Of a stretch of DNA of 64,000 bases, positions 17,701-25,138 are shown piece after piece (within the stretch, counting starts at the first letter, position 1; each line of letters starts with the position of its first letter). The notes below the pieces were generated by a model. That model made no database searches. It saw nothing but the letters and a program-made list of their open reading frames with translations, and was not told the origin of the DNA. The DNA comes from Planctomycetota bacterium (GTDB taxonomy: Bacteria > Planctomycetota > UBA1135 > GCA-002686595). A program made the position numbers and the translations under genes. The stretch spans positions 1-64,000 of the forward strand of contig DUBE01000066.1 of NCBI GenBank assembly GCA_012960475.1. The letters run 5' to 3'.

Positions 17701-17773
17701 GTTCCGGGACCCGGGCTTTGGAGGTTCGACCTTCAACTTTGCCAACGGGGCTGAGGTCCAGTTCTGCCCCTAG
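14756..17773 (+). CDS. Secreted gluzincin metallopeptidase with planctomycete C-terminal module
   Basis: The 1005-residue protein opens with a signal-like hydrophobic start (LTLIPLLLLPALQS). The N-terminal part has a fungalysin/thermolysin propeptide (FTP)-like feel (SVELRQEIGGVPVEGGFVNALF). The catalytic zinc site is HELGH at 419-423, followed by E440 and D444 in GEGNSD, matching the HExxH...ExxxD arrangement of M4/M36 gluzincins. A bacterial Ig-like section and a domain with paired-strand features (DFESGAGGWSVG...) follow. The final ~130 residues (FGLFYYG, GAGVRCVGGSLFRLSV, WYFSFWFRD) match the C-terminal module of the truncated protein at the window start. It probably degrades extracellular protein; the substrate is unknown. 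Confidence 0.82.
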   Translation: MSLTLIPLLLLPALQSDFDLDGNFPQLEPALEVWRTNHGQEWQVRWDRGTGQAEVLFGYNAAAPFEPADESDWFGLTRAWTFEAGPLLGIHPGELVNGEVSFLPLGMANGTDKMSVELRQEIGGVPVEGGFVNALFNTQGSLLSLANTTLPGLTGASSSPSIDETAAIARAQRFFRAETRLTPTSVSEPELLFARLEDHGRAYGRLAWRVQVLAERSGFEPQGAIYMISADDGAFLRREEAIHNLFDVTGRIDCLATAGIGSNDTVTSETPLPVPFLRVVSSAGTVDTDADGNFNISGVNSAVNLTVSFLGDYSNVNNDQGIDYSVSFNNVQPNQANVLVMNSSPTEFLTAQANAFIHNGVVRDFIVSTSPGDTHGDFTVVSNVNLNDNCNAFYNGSSTNFFTSGGGCSNTAFSNVVAHELGHWLNSRYSTGNGGDGMGEGNSDVWAMYIYDTPIVGHGFFNGTGQIRNGTNTRQYCGDGNGGCYGQVHADGEVWMGAAWKVRAALQGNLGNVLGGQTADQLFMGWMNGYNQTQIDSIIEIQWLTLDDDDGAIGNGTPNYQEINSGFLAQGFPGYDLPFVVISGVTQLPDVPDNQGPYTVQATIVAGINPPLAGAMLHYSWSGTGYFQAPMTLVGPDLYEAQIPDFQGAAIVSYYISGTDSGGQSGSFPDGAGADPLTFNVGTRVVVADHDFESGAGGWSVGAPNDATTGTWEVGNPIGTAAQPEDDHTTVGTNCWFTGQGSNGGSLGENDVDGGTTTLISPVFDLSGGTAQQLTYWRWYSNQTGAAPQADTLLIDLSSDGGASWIAAEVVGPSGNQTTGGWFEHSINVASVLTPTANMRLRVRASDLASGSVVEAAFDDFEASYLVDPSSCPAPSTYCVGSPNSFGMGAFMSVGGSQNVDNNNFDLMVSGAVPGQFGLFYYGDAAASVPTGAGVRCVGGSLFRLSVLVIDPLGGAQVGLDFPSLPVGGGISNGETWYFSFWFRDPGFGGSTFNFANGAEVQFCP

Positions 17774-17789
17774 AGAAAGTCCGAGTCAG

Positions 17790-18158
17790 TTACTCCTTAC
17801 CCAGCATGCGCCTCAAGGTTTCTGCCAGGGTCAGGGGGTCAAATGGCTTGCGAAGAGTTTCGAAACCGCTCTTCTCACGAAGGTTGTCAAGGTCTTCGGT
17901 GTCACCTTTGGCAGTCAGGAAGACAACGGGAATGTTCCGGGTGCTTTCATTGGCCCGCAGGAGCGCCAGGCACTGAGGTCCGTCTAGTACAGGCATCATC
18001 ACATCGAGCACGACTGCATCGAAGTTGTCGGCGGCCACAGCCTCGACTATGGACTCTCCTCCAGAGATGGTTACTACTTCCATGCCGCCAACATGTCCCA
18101 AAGCCAGACTCAGAAGTCGGCGCATGTCGGGATCATCGTCCACTACTAGGACCTTCAT
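17790..18158 (-). CDS. Single-domain response regulator
   Basis: This 122-residue protein is a complete receiver domain without an output domain: acidic pair D8-D9, phosphoacceptor D52 in VVLDVMMP, T82 in VFLTAKG and K104 in LRKPFD. All residues needed for phosphorylation are present. It lies 11 bases after the HNOBA-type histidine kinase and is last in the leftward H-NOX / kinase / regulator unit, so it is the likely phosphate acceptor of that kinase. Output must come from protein-protein contact, for example with a separate effector or as a phosphorelay intermediate. Its 3' end faces the metallopeptidase, leaving 16 bases. Confidence 0.9.
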   Translation of the reverse strand: MKVLVVDDDPDMRRLLSLALGHVGGMEVVTISGGESIVEAVAADNFDAVVLDVMMPVLDGPQCLALLRANESTRNIPVVFLTAKGDTEDLDNLREKSGFETLRKPFDPLTLAETLRRMLGKE

Positions 18159-18169
18159 TGCCCTAGTTC

Positions 18170-19627
18170 CTACTCTGCTCCCAAGGGAATTTCAACGACA
18201 AAGGTGCTGCCCACCCCGTCAGGCCCCTGCTCGGCCCTGATGGCGCCCTTGTGCTGGGTCACAATCAGCTTGGATATGGCCAGGCCCAGGCCCGCGCCTC
18301 CTGGTGGCTGATTTGCACCCAGGTCCAATTGGTAGAAGCGATCAAAGATCCGCGAGCGAAGCTCGGCTGAGATTCCGGGGCCCTCATCTGTCACCCGAAA
18401 ACGCGCCAATTCCTCGTCTTTCTCAAGGCACACATGGACTGCGCCCTGTCTTGGAGAGTGTCTGATCGCGTTGTTCACCAGGTTGATCAGTACCTGCAAT
18501 ATGCGTCCGGGATCCGCGCGCACTTCAAAGGCAGCGTCCTTGAAGATCAATTCAACTTCTGCCTCTGCGGCCAGAGCGGTGAGTCCTTCTTGCACCTTGA
18601 GGACAAGTTCGCTGCTCTGGAACGTGGAATACTGCATGGGCAAGGCACTTGACTGGAGGCGTTCCAGGTCGATCACATCATCGATCAGGTGGTGTAGGCG
18701 TTTGCCATTCCGGACAGCGATTTCCAGGACCTCCTGGGCCTCCGGTGCGATTTCTCCCAGGGATCCCGCCGTCGCCAGGGCCAGGGAAGCCTGGATGGCA
18801 GAGAGGGGCGTGCGCAGTTCGTGACTGACCATGGACAGGAAGCTGCGTTGCATATGAAGCAGGCGTTCCTCTTCGGTGGCATCCCTGAAGAGGACTACTT
18901 CGCGCGGGCCATGGGAGGTGTCGATTTCATATTGCGAACCGCGGGCCTTGAATGTTTTTTTGTCCTCGCGATTGACGGTCCATTCGGTGACGCCGGAGGT
19001 TTCGTCAGCCGCGGGCAAGGGTATCAGGTGGTCATTGACCTGGCTGCCTTCAATACGCTTGGCAGTACTCCCCAGCAAGTGACAGGAAGCTGGGTTGGCA
19101 GATTGGATCCGACCTCTTGGATCCACCAGCAGGAGCCCCTCTGCCATGTGCTCCACTATCGCAGCCAGACGGGCTTCCTTGGCCTGGGCTTTTTCCGTCA
19201 GGTTCTCCAGATCCAGGGCCTGCTGACGCGCTGCGATGAGCAGCATGAGATAGTCCCCTGAGGCATCCTGGGGTCCCAACTGGTTCAGCTTGATGCCTGT
19301 CTCGCGCATCTGCTCTTCACTGGTGATCCAGGGAGAGCAGAGCAGTACCCGGCCCAGGTCCGGCAATTGCTGCCACTGGCCGCGCAGGTTCAGCTTGGTG
19401 GCCTTGACTCTGATCAGGATCAGTTGTCCTGCCAGTTGGTTGAGACCGGATGCATCGCTGATTTCAGGCCGTATGATCTCCAGCAGATCGTCGAAGATCT
19501 TCCCGGTGGGGTCGCTGGACATGTGCGCAGTGAGACTGGGGCCTGCGCCGAGGATCTTCCAGTTATTATCGCAGCGCAGGTGGAAGGGGCTCGCAAAGTC
19601 GAGCACTGCAGATGCGGTGGGGGGCAT
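18170..19627 (-). CDS. Histidine kinase with N-terminal HNOBA domain and PAS domain
   Basis: This is a 485-residue cytoplasmic kinase with no membrane segment. Residues ~10-130 match the heme-NO-binding-associated (HNOBA) domain: FHLRCDNNWKILGAGPSL, later LNLRGQWQQL, VLLCSPWIT and a conserved Asp-rich end. A short coiled linker (~135-155) leads to a PAS domain (IVEHMAEGLLLVDPRGRIQSANPA). Next come HisKA with H269 in SMVSHELRTPLSA and HATPase_c (NLVNNAIRHSP, DEGPGIS, GAGLGLAI). HNOBA domains pair with H-NOX sensors in soluble guanylate cyclases and some bacterial kinases. The H-NOX gene lies 56 bases upstream and the regulator 11 bases downstream. NO-controlled autophosphorylation is the likely role. 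Confidence 0.9.
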   Translation of the reverse strand: MPPTASAVLDFASPFHLRCDNNWKILGAGPSLTAHMSSDPTGKIFDDLLEIIRPEISDASGLNQLAGQLILIRVKATKLNLRGQWQQLPDLGRVLLCSPWITSEEQMRETGIKLNQLGPQDASGDYLMLLIAARQQALDLENLTEKAQAKEARLAAIVEHMAEGLLLVDPRGRIQSANPASCHLLGSTAKRIEGSQVNDHLIPLPAADETSGVTEWTVNREDKKTFKARGSQYEIDTSHGPREVVLFRDATEEERLLHMQRSFLSMVSHELRTPLSAIQASLALATAGSLGEIAPEAQEVLEIAVRNGKRLHHLIDDVIDLERLQSSALPMQYSTFQSSELVLKVQEGLTALAAEAEVELIFKDAAFEVRADPGRILQVLINLVNNAIRHSPRQGAVHVCLEKDEELARFRVTDEGPGISAELRSRIFDRFYQLDLGANQPPGGAGLGLAISKLIVTQHKGAIRAEQGPDGVGSTFVVEIPLGAE

Positions 19628-19683
19628 GGGAAGTCTGGAACCCTGGATATTCTTGAGCTGTGAGTGGGAGAGTGCTCCGTGAC

Positions 19684-20235
19684 CTAGGTGGAGAGTACCT
19701 GGATACGCAGAAGGTCCGCGGGATTGTCCTCGCTCTTGGCCTCCACAAGTGTGACCGTGACTTGCACATTGAGCCGCTTCGCCACTCCTTCTATCAGTCC
19801 ACAGACGAAGGGCACAAGAGCTGGCCGGAAGGACTCGTAATGCAGCATGATTGTCTCGCCATCGTCACTCAGTACTCGGAAGCTAGGCGGGCGCAACTCC
19901 GTGAAGGATAGGGCCAGCCGTGTGTGCATTTCGTCGAGGGCGCCTAGAACCTCTCCCACTGTCTTTCCCGCTTGTTCCAGCAGGATCGCGTAGGAAGACT
20001 TGCCTGCGAATTCGATCCAGTAGTGTCCAAAGACCCGCAGCAAGTCCTCGATCGGTGTGTCCAGCACTTCGCTGGCGGCACCCGCCAGGTCGTATGTGAT
20101 TGCGTCATCGTAAGTTGACATGGACGTGAACTCGTCCACCTCGACGCCGGCCTTGGCTCGGATCTCCTGCCAGGTAGCCTCTCCGAAGCGTTCGGATATC
20201 AGGCCTTTGAGGGCCCGGTTTACCATTCCATACAT
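19684..20235 (-). CDS. H-NOX heme nitric oxide/oxygen-binding sensor protein
   Basis: This 183-residue stand-alone H-NOX starts MYGMVNRALKGLI. Proximal heme ligand His104 lies in ALDEMHTRL, followed by the PP pair at 116-117 and the heme-propionate motif YxSxR as Y133-E-S135-F-R137. The alpha-helical segment after it reads PALVPFVCGLIEG. Position 142, where O2-binding H-NOX proteins carry a distal Tyr, is Pro, so a NO-selective (non-O2) sensor is predicted. It is the first gene of the leftward unit with an HNOBA kinase and a single-domain regulator. Such partners usually control kinase activity in trans. It is divergent from the lipoprotein at 20407, with 171 bases between them for promoters. 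Confidence 0.93.
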   Translation of the reverse strand: MYGMVNRALKGLISERFGEATWQEIRAKAGVEVDEFTSMSTYDDAITYDLAGAASEVLDTPIEDLLRVFGHYWIEFAGKSSYAILLEQAGKTVGEVLGALDEMHTRLALSFTELRPPSFRVLSDDGETIMLHYESFRPALVPFVCGLIEGVAKRLNVQVTVTLVEAKSEDNPADLLRIQVLST

Positions 20236-20406
20236 AGTTGTTGGGGTTGTGCTGGTTCTAGTGGGGATTACTGGGGGGGGCAGGGTATCGAATGGGGCGC
20301 CCGGGTTCCTGATTGGTTCCTGGATTCACTTCTGTCATGGGGTATTCCCCTAAAGATCTGTGCTAGGCACAAGAGCGCATGGAGAGCTCTGCTATTCTGG
20401 TTTTCT

Positions 20407-21087
20407 GTGCAAGAGAATCAAGAACATCGAGGGCATCTGGACGCCGGGGGAATCGGCTTGCTGTTGATGTTTGCATGCCTCGCTTCGGCCTGCATCACAG
20501 GTCCTGCTCCTGAATCGGGTCGGCCCTGGGAAGTGCTGTTTGATCCTGCTTCGACTGATCCTCTAGCCGGTTGGCAAGCCACTGCCTTTGGGGGCCAGGG
20601 AGAACTGGAGCTGAGGGAAGACACCTTGATTTTGAACACGGGCTATCCTCTGACTGGGATCACGCGCACTGGTACCCTGCCCCAGGTTCCATTTGAACTT
20701 GAAGCAACTTGCCGTCGACGGGTGGGCAATGACTTTTTCTGTGGCTTGACATTTCCCGTGCGGGAGGGGCACTTGACCCTGATCCTCGGGGGATGGGGGG
20801 GCGCCACCTGTGGGTTTTCCAGCTTGGATGGGGATGACGCTTCTGTGAACGCGACCTGTTTCTATCTTTGGACACCGCCCGACCAGACGGTGTCGGTGCG
20901 GTTGGTCGTGGAGTCCGAGCGCGTGCGGCTTTGGCTTGATGGAGACTTGCGCTTGACCCAGGACCTCAAGGGGGTGCGCTGCAGTGTGCGCCCGGAGATG
21001 CTTCCTTGCCTGCCCCTGGGATTCGCTTGTTTTTCCACCAGCGCTGAATTGGATGGCTTGCGGGTGCGCCCATTCAGGGGGGCCTAG
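20407..21087 (+). CDS. Predicted lipoprotein with DUF1080/LamG-like beta-sandwich
   Basis: This 226-residue protein starts at a GTG (20407). Its hydrophobic segment GLLLMFACLASAC ends in a lipobox Cys near residue 29. The body resembles the 3-keto-disaccharide hydrolase/concanavalin-like domain (DUF1080): LFDPASTDPLAGWQ, LELREDTLILN, FELEATCRRRVGNDFFCGLTFPV, and VSVRLVVESERVRLWLDGDL. This domain is widespread in planctomycetes and binds or cleaves sugars in studied cases, but no catalytic residues can be named here. Its last 4 bases overlap the 3' end of the convergent reductase gene. Confidence 0.65.
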   Translation: MQENQEHRGHLDAGGIGLLLMFACLASACITGPAPESGRPWEVLFDPASTDPLAGWQATAFGGQGELELREDTLILNTGYPLTGITRTGTLPQVPFELEATCRRRVGNDFFCGLTFPVREGHLTLILGGWGGATCGFSSLDGDDASVNATCFYLWTPPDQTVSVRLVVESERVRLWLDGDLRLTQDLKGVRCSVRPEMLPCLPLGFACFSTSAELDGLRVRPFRGA

Positions 21088-22106
21088 AGGGGGTGCACCG
21101 GCCCATCGCCCCGGGCCGCAGCCTGTAGTGTGCGTTTGGCCAGAACCGGTACCATTTCCCTGCGGTACCAGGCAGAGCCGGGCACATTGTCCACGGGGCG
21201 CAGTTGCTTGTAGGCGAGTTGGGCGGCGCTCTCCAAGCCGGAGGTGAATTCATCAGTTCCTGGTCTCGTGCCTGTCAAGGCTTCCGATACTCCGCGTACC
21301 AAAGAAGGCCTTGCCGCCAACGCCACCCCACAGAGTTCCGCGTCGCTGACCGTGCCGTCATCTGCAAGTGTCATGCGCGCGGCGATTCCCAGCAGGGGGA
21401 AGTCAATGGATTCGCGGGTGCGGAGTTTGCCGTAGGCACCCCGGTGGCCTGCCTCCTGGGCAGGGATGCGAATGCTGGTCAAGAGTTCATCTTGGTCGCA
21501 GCGCTTGTTCCAGATTCCGTCCGAGGACCACAGGTCCCTGATGGGTAGCTCGCGTTTCTCGTTCAGGCGTTCAAAACAAAGACTGGCTTGGAGCGTCATG
21601 AGGGGCGCAGCCGTGTCGTTGCTCGCCGCCGCTACGCACTTTTGACCTCCTTTGACCACGTGGCATTCAGTGCCATCCTTCTTCAGACAATACCCCAGGG
21701 ACTGGCGCCAAAAGTAAGTCTGGTTGTACCACTGGCAACGCGTGTCGAGCATCACATTGCCGCCGAGGGTTCCCTGCGTGCGTAGTTGGGGCCCGGCCAC
21801 AAGCGATGCAGCCTGGGCCAGAGCAGGGGCTCGTTCTTGCACCAACTCCGAAGCGGCCACCTGGGCCAGAGGCGTCATGGGGCCGATCACCAGGGCGCCA
21901 TCCTCTTGCAGTTCGATACCAACGAAGCCTTCAATGCGGGCAAGAGAAACAAGCAGTTTTGGTTCGAAGAGGCGGTGCTTGAGGTTGGGCAGGAGGTCGG
22001 TGCCACCGGCGATGATCATGGCCTGGCCCTTGGCTTCTGCCAACAAGACCAGAGCCGCGTAGAGGCTCTTGGGCTCTTCCAGTTGAAATGGAGGCAGGCG
22101 CAGCAT
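21084..22106 (-). CDS. hcrB: FAD-binding subunit of a 4-hydroxybenzoyl-CoA reductase-like molybdenum hydroxylase
   Basis: This 340-residue member of the CoxM/XdhB FAD family has the FAD loop IIAGGTDLLPN at 31-41 and a second segment LRTQGTLGGNV. Between these and the C-terminal domain lies a ~40-residue insert with four cysteines (C124, C140, C148, C157: RCQWYNQ, GYCLKK, TECHV, QKCVAA). Spacing is the same as the [4Fe-4S] loop of the beta subunit of Thauera 4-hydroxybenzoyl-CoA reductase (Cys 122, 138, 146, 155 there). That enzyme removes the phenolic OH reductively. The insert is absent from ordinary xanthine dehydrogenases. It overlaps the molybdenum subunit by one base. The substrate is inferred only from this loop; no benzoyl-CoA genes are nearby. 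Confidence 0.85.
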   Translation of the reverse strand: MLRLPPFQLEEPKSLYAALVLLAEAKGQAMIIAGGTDLLPNLKHRLFEPKLLVSLARIEGFVGIELQEDGALVIGPMTPLAQVAASELVQERAPALAQAASLVAGPQLRTQGTLGGNVMLDTRCQWYNQTYFWRQSLGYCLKKDGTECHVVKGGQKCVAAASNDTAAPLMTLQASLCFERLNEKRELPIRDLWSSDGIWNKRCDQDELLTSIRIPAQEAGHRGAYGKLRTRESIDFPLLGIAARMTLADDGTVSDAELCGVALAARPSLVRGVSEALTGTRPGTDEFTSGLESAAQLAYKQLRPVDNVPGSAWYRREMVPVLAKRTLQAAARGDGPVHPL

Positions 22107-24460
22107 CAGGGGTTGTTTCCTGGGCTGGCGGTTTGCCTTTCGGCCTCCCTTTTCTCTCGCAGGGCTCGCAGCACGACTTCCGGGGTGAATGGCAGATGCC
22201 GCAGGCGAATCCCTACGGCATCGAAGATTGCATTGGAGAGGGCCGGGATCGCCGAGTGCAAGGGTCCTTCGCCCGCTTCTTTGGCTCCGTAGGGGCCTTC
22301 AGGATCCAGGCTCTCCACGATCAGGGCCTTGATCTCGGGCGTGTCAAGGGTGGTGGCCATGGAGTAGTCCAACAAACTTGGACCCGCGTGCAGGCCGAAG
22401 CGATTGGTCTGGTGGTTCTCATAGATTGCTTCGGCGATGCCCATGTACACCGAGCCCTCGATCTGGCCGGCTACCAGGGTTGGATTCAGGGCTTTGCCGC
22501 AGTCGTGCGCGCACCAGACCTCTCGGACATCAAGGTGACCGGTCTCCTCGTCTACCGCCACTTCCACAACATGGGCGCTGAAGGAGTAGGCCGGCGAGGC
22601 GCCGATTGACCCTCCGCGGTAGTCGCCCCCTAGTGTCGGCGTGTTGTAGGAACCCGTGGCCCCGAGTGTGTCGTGCTTGACTTCGGCGATTTGGAAGGCT
22701 TCAGCCATGGTCATGTGGCGCGTGGGGTCTTCCAGATCCAGAGCCTCACCGCCGACCAGGCGCACCCGGCGCTCTTCGATTTCCCAGTGCTCCGCCAGGG
22801 AACTGACCACAAGCTTGCGTAGCTTGCGGCTGGCGTCAATTGCTGCGTTGCCCACCATAAAGGTCACTCGCGAGGAGTAGGCCCCAAGGTCCACGGGGCA
22901 AAGGTCTGTGTCCGCGGCCACCACGCGCAGCATGTCGAGGGTCAGGCCGAGTTCTTCCGCTACCACATAGGCCACCATTGAGTTCGATCCCTGACCGATG
23001 TCGTTGGCCCCTGAGAACACGGTCACCACTCCCGAGCGATCGACCTTGAGTTGAATTCCCGCCTGGGGCATGTCGTTGGGATAGACCGCATAGTTGGTGC
23101 CCGAGATGTACATGGAGCCGGCAACTCCGAGTCCTCGGCCTTGCTCGAGTTTTCCACGGCGGGACTTCCAGTCGCTGGCCCGCTCGACTTTCTCGAGGCA
23201 TTCATCAAAACCGCAGGAGGTGATTCGTTGGCCGTTGACCGTCATAGTCTGCGGTCCGATGCTGTTCCGGCGGCGCAGCTCGATGGGGTCCATGCCCAGT
23301 TGTACAGCCAACTCATCCAGCTGCACCTCAAAGGCGAAGCGCGGCTGCACGGAACCGTGACCGCGCTTCGGCCCACAGGGGGGCTTGTTGGTGAAGACCC
23401 GGGTAGAATCAAAGCGGTAGGTTGGAAAGTCATAGGGCCCGGTGAGCAATTGGCCCGAGTAGTAGGTGGTGACCAGGCCAAACGAGCTATAGGAGCCTCC
23501 ATCGATCAGTATTTTCGCGTCTACGCTTTGGATTCTGCCCGATTCATCTGCGGCCGTGCGGTAGTGCATGTCCATGGGGTGGCGTCCCCTATGGGCGTAG
23601 AAGACCTCCTCCCGGTTCCAGAGCATCTTGACCGGTCGGCCCGTGATCTGGGCCAGCTTGGCCACACAGAACTCCAAGCTAAAGGGATCGCTCTTGCCAC
23701 CAAAGGCTCCACCGATGGCTGGCTGAATCACCCGGATGCGGTGGGGCGCAAGGTCGAGCACTGATGCCAGGGCGCGGTGCACATAGTGTGTGATCTGGGT
23801 AGCGGACCAGAGGGTCAAGAGCCCGTTCCCGTCGACCTGGGCCAGGGCGCAGTGGGGCTCGATCGCCGCGTGGGTGGAACCATGGAAGGAATAATCCCCT
23901 TCGATCACCACGGGACTGGTCTCGAAAGCCTTGTCCACCTCTCCGAAGTCGAGCTGCACGCGCTTGGACACATTGTCGCCGCGTTTGTTCTTGTGGATCG
24001 CGGGCTCATTGCGTTCAAGCGCGTCCTGAGGGCTCTGGTAGGAGTGCAGAAGTTCGTACTCGACGTGAATCAGGTCCAGGGCGCAGAGGGCTGTGTCCTC
24101 GTCCACCGCAGCCACGGCGGCCACCTCGTCTCCGATGAAGCGCACCTTGTCCACCGCAAGAGCGGTCTCATCCGGGGTCCAGGGGATGACCCCATAGGGG
24201 GTAGGCATGTCTTGGCCTGTGATCACCCCGTGTACACCCGGAAGGGCTTGGGCTGCACTCGTGTCGATGGAAAGAATGCGCGCGTGGGCGTGGGGGCTGC
24301 GCAGCGTCTTTGCGTGCAGCATCCCCGGCAGACAAAGGTCGTCAGTGTAGAGGGCGCTGCCTCTGGCCTTCGTGGCCCCATCGATCTTGCGTTGAGGCTT
24401 GCCGATGATCTGGAATTCACCGTGGGGAGCAGCCAGTCCATGTTGGTCGCGGGCGCTCAT
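22106..24460 (-). CDS. hcrA: Molybdopterin-binding large subunit of the same hydroxylase
   Basis: This 784-residue protein is of the xanthine oxidase molybdenum-subunit family: GKPQRKIDGATKARGSALYTDD (start of the domain), DKVRFIGDEVAAVAA, QPAIGGAFGGKSDP, ANDIGQGSNSMVAYVVAEELG, and VREVWCAHDCGKALNPTLVAGQIEGSVYMGIAEA near the C terminus. Ending GPYGAKEAGEGPL carries the conserved Glu that acts as base in the family. It binds Mo-cofactor in the cytoplasm and receives electrons through the [2Fe-2S] subunit. The gene starts inside the stop of the 2Fe-2S gene (ATGA) and ends one base into the FAD gene, giving a tight three-gene operon. Confidence 0.88.
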   Translation of the reverse strand: MSARDQHGLAAPHGEFQIIGKPQRKIDGATKARGSALYTDDLCLPGMLHAKTLRSPHAHARILSIDTSAAQALPGVHGVITGQDMPTPYGVIPWTPDETALAVDKVRFIGDEVAAVAAVDEDTALCALDLIHVEYELLHSYQSPQDALERNEPAIHKNKRGDNVSKRVQLDFGEVDKAFETSPVVIEGDYSFHGSTHAAIEPHCALAQVDGNGLLTLWSATQITHYVHRALASVLDLAPHRIRVIQPAIGGAFGGKSDPFSLEFCVAKLAQITGRPVKMLWNREEVFYAHRGRHPMDMHYRTAADESGRIQSVDAKILIDGGSYSSFGLVTTYYSGQLLTGPYDFPTYRFDSTRVFTNKPPCGPKRGHGSVQPRFAFEVQLDELAVQLGMDPIELRRRNSIGPQTMTVNGQRITSCGFDECLEKVERASDWKSRRGKLEQGRGLGVAGSMYISGTNYAVYPNDMPQAGIQLKVDRSGVVTVFSGANDIGQGSNSMVAYVVAEELGLTLDMLRVVAADTDLCPVDLGAYSSRVTFMVGNAAIDASRKLRKLVVSSLAEHWEIEERRVRLVGGEALDLEDPTRHMTMAEAFQIAEVKHDTLGATGSYNTPTLGGDYRGGSIGASPAYSFSAHVVEVAVDEETGHLDVREVWCAHDCGKALNPTLVAGQIEGSVYMGIAEAIYENHQTNRFGLHAGPSLLDYSMATTLDTPEIKALIVESLDPEGPYGAKEAGEGPLHSAIPALSNAIFDAVGIRLRHLPFTPEVVLRALREKREAERQTASPGNNP

Positions 24461-25059
24461 GAAGGTGCTCCCGGACCGGGGGTGGTGCTGCTTGGTGAAG
24501 CTTCGTTGGGTGCAGAATCAATCTGAGCGCGATCCCTTGCAAGTTCAGCTACCCAGGCACAATCGGGTTCCGTTTTTCCAGAGACCCGGGCCACAGCGGT
24601 CTCCACCGCTTGCACAATCTGGGTGTAGCCCGTGCAGCGGCAGAGGTTTCCAGAGAGGGCCTGCTGGATCTCCTTTCGGGTCGGGTGGGCGTTTGTGTTC
24701 AAGAGCGCTCGGGCGCTGAGCATCATCCCCGGCTGGCAGAAGCCGCACTGCAAAGCTCCGCAATCATCGAAGGCTCGTTGGATCGGGTCGAGCGCGGGTT
24801 CCGAGGTCGTTTCCGGCTTGGGTGCGAGCCCTTCGATCGTGGTGACCTCATGGCCCACTGCGTTGGCCGCCAGGGTCAGACAGGACAGGACCGGCTTGCC
24901 GTCCAGCAACACGGTGCAGGCACCGCAGTCTCCTTTGTCGCAACCCTGCTTTGAGCCCACCAGCCCCAAGCGATAGCGCAGAACCTCCAGCAGAGTCCAA
25001 TGGACGGGAGCTGCGGTTTCCAGCGTATCGCCATTGACCTGTAATTGAAGAACCCGCAT
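24457..25059 (-). CDS. hcrC: [2Fe-2S] subunit of the same hydroxylase
   Basis: This ~200-residue protein has two [2Fe-2S] clusters. The plant-ferredoxin type is GSKQGCDKGDCGACTVLLDG with a later Cys in VLSCLT. The helical type is ALQCGFCQPGM with GNLCRCTGYTQI. It is the electron-transfer subunit of the molybdenum hydroxylase. The frame is open further upstream to 25122, but family similarity starts at MRVLQLQVNG, so ATG at 25057-25059 is preferred. A ~35-residue Ser/Pro-rich C-terminal tail is longer than usual. First gene of the hcrC-hcrA-hcrB order, read leftward. Confidence 0.87.
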   Translation of the reverse strand: MRVLQLQVNGDTLETAAPVHWTLLEVLRYRLGLVGSKQGCDKGDCGACTVLLDGKPVLSCLTLAANAVGHEVTTIEGLAPKPETTSEPALDPIQRAFDDCGALQCGFCQPGMMLSARALLNTNAHPTRKEIQQALSGNLCRCTGYTQIVQAVETAVARVSGKTEPDCAWVAELARDRAQIDSAPNEASPSSTTPGPGAPS

Positions 25060-25138
25060 CCGAACCTGGATTGTCCGGCTGCGGGGCTGGAGAGGCAAGC
25101 ATGAGTTTGCCTCCTTGGTCAAAGTTTTGGGATCGTGT

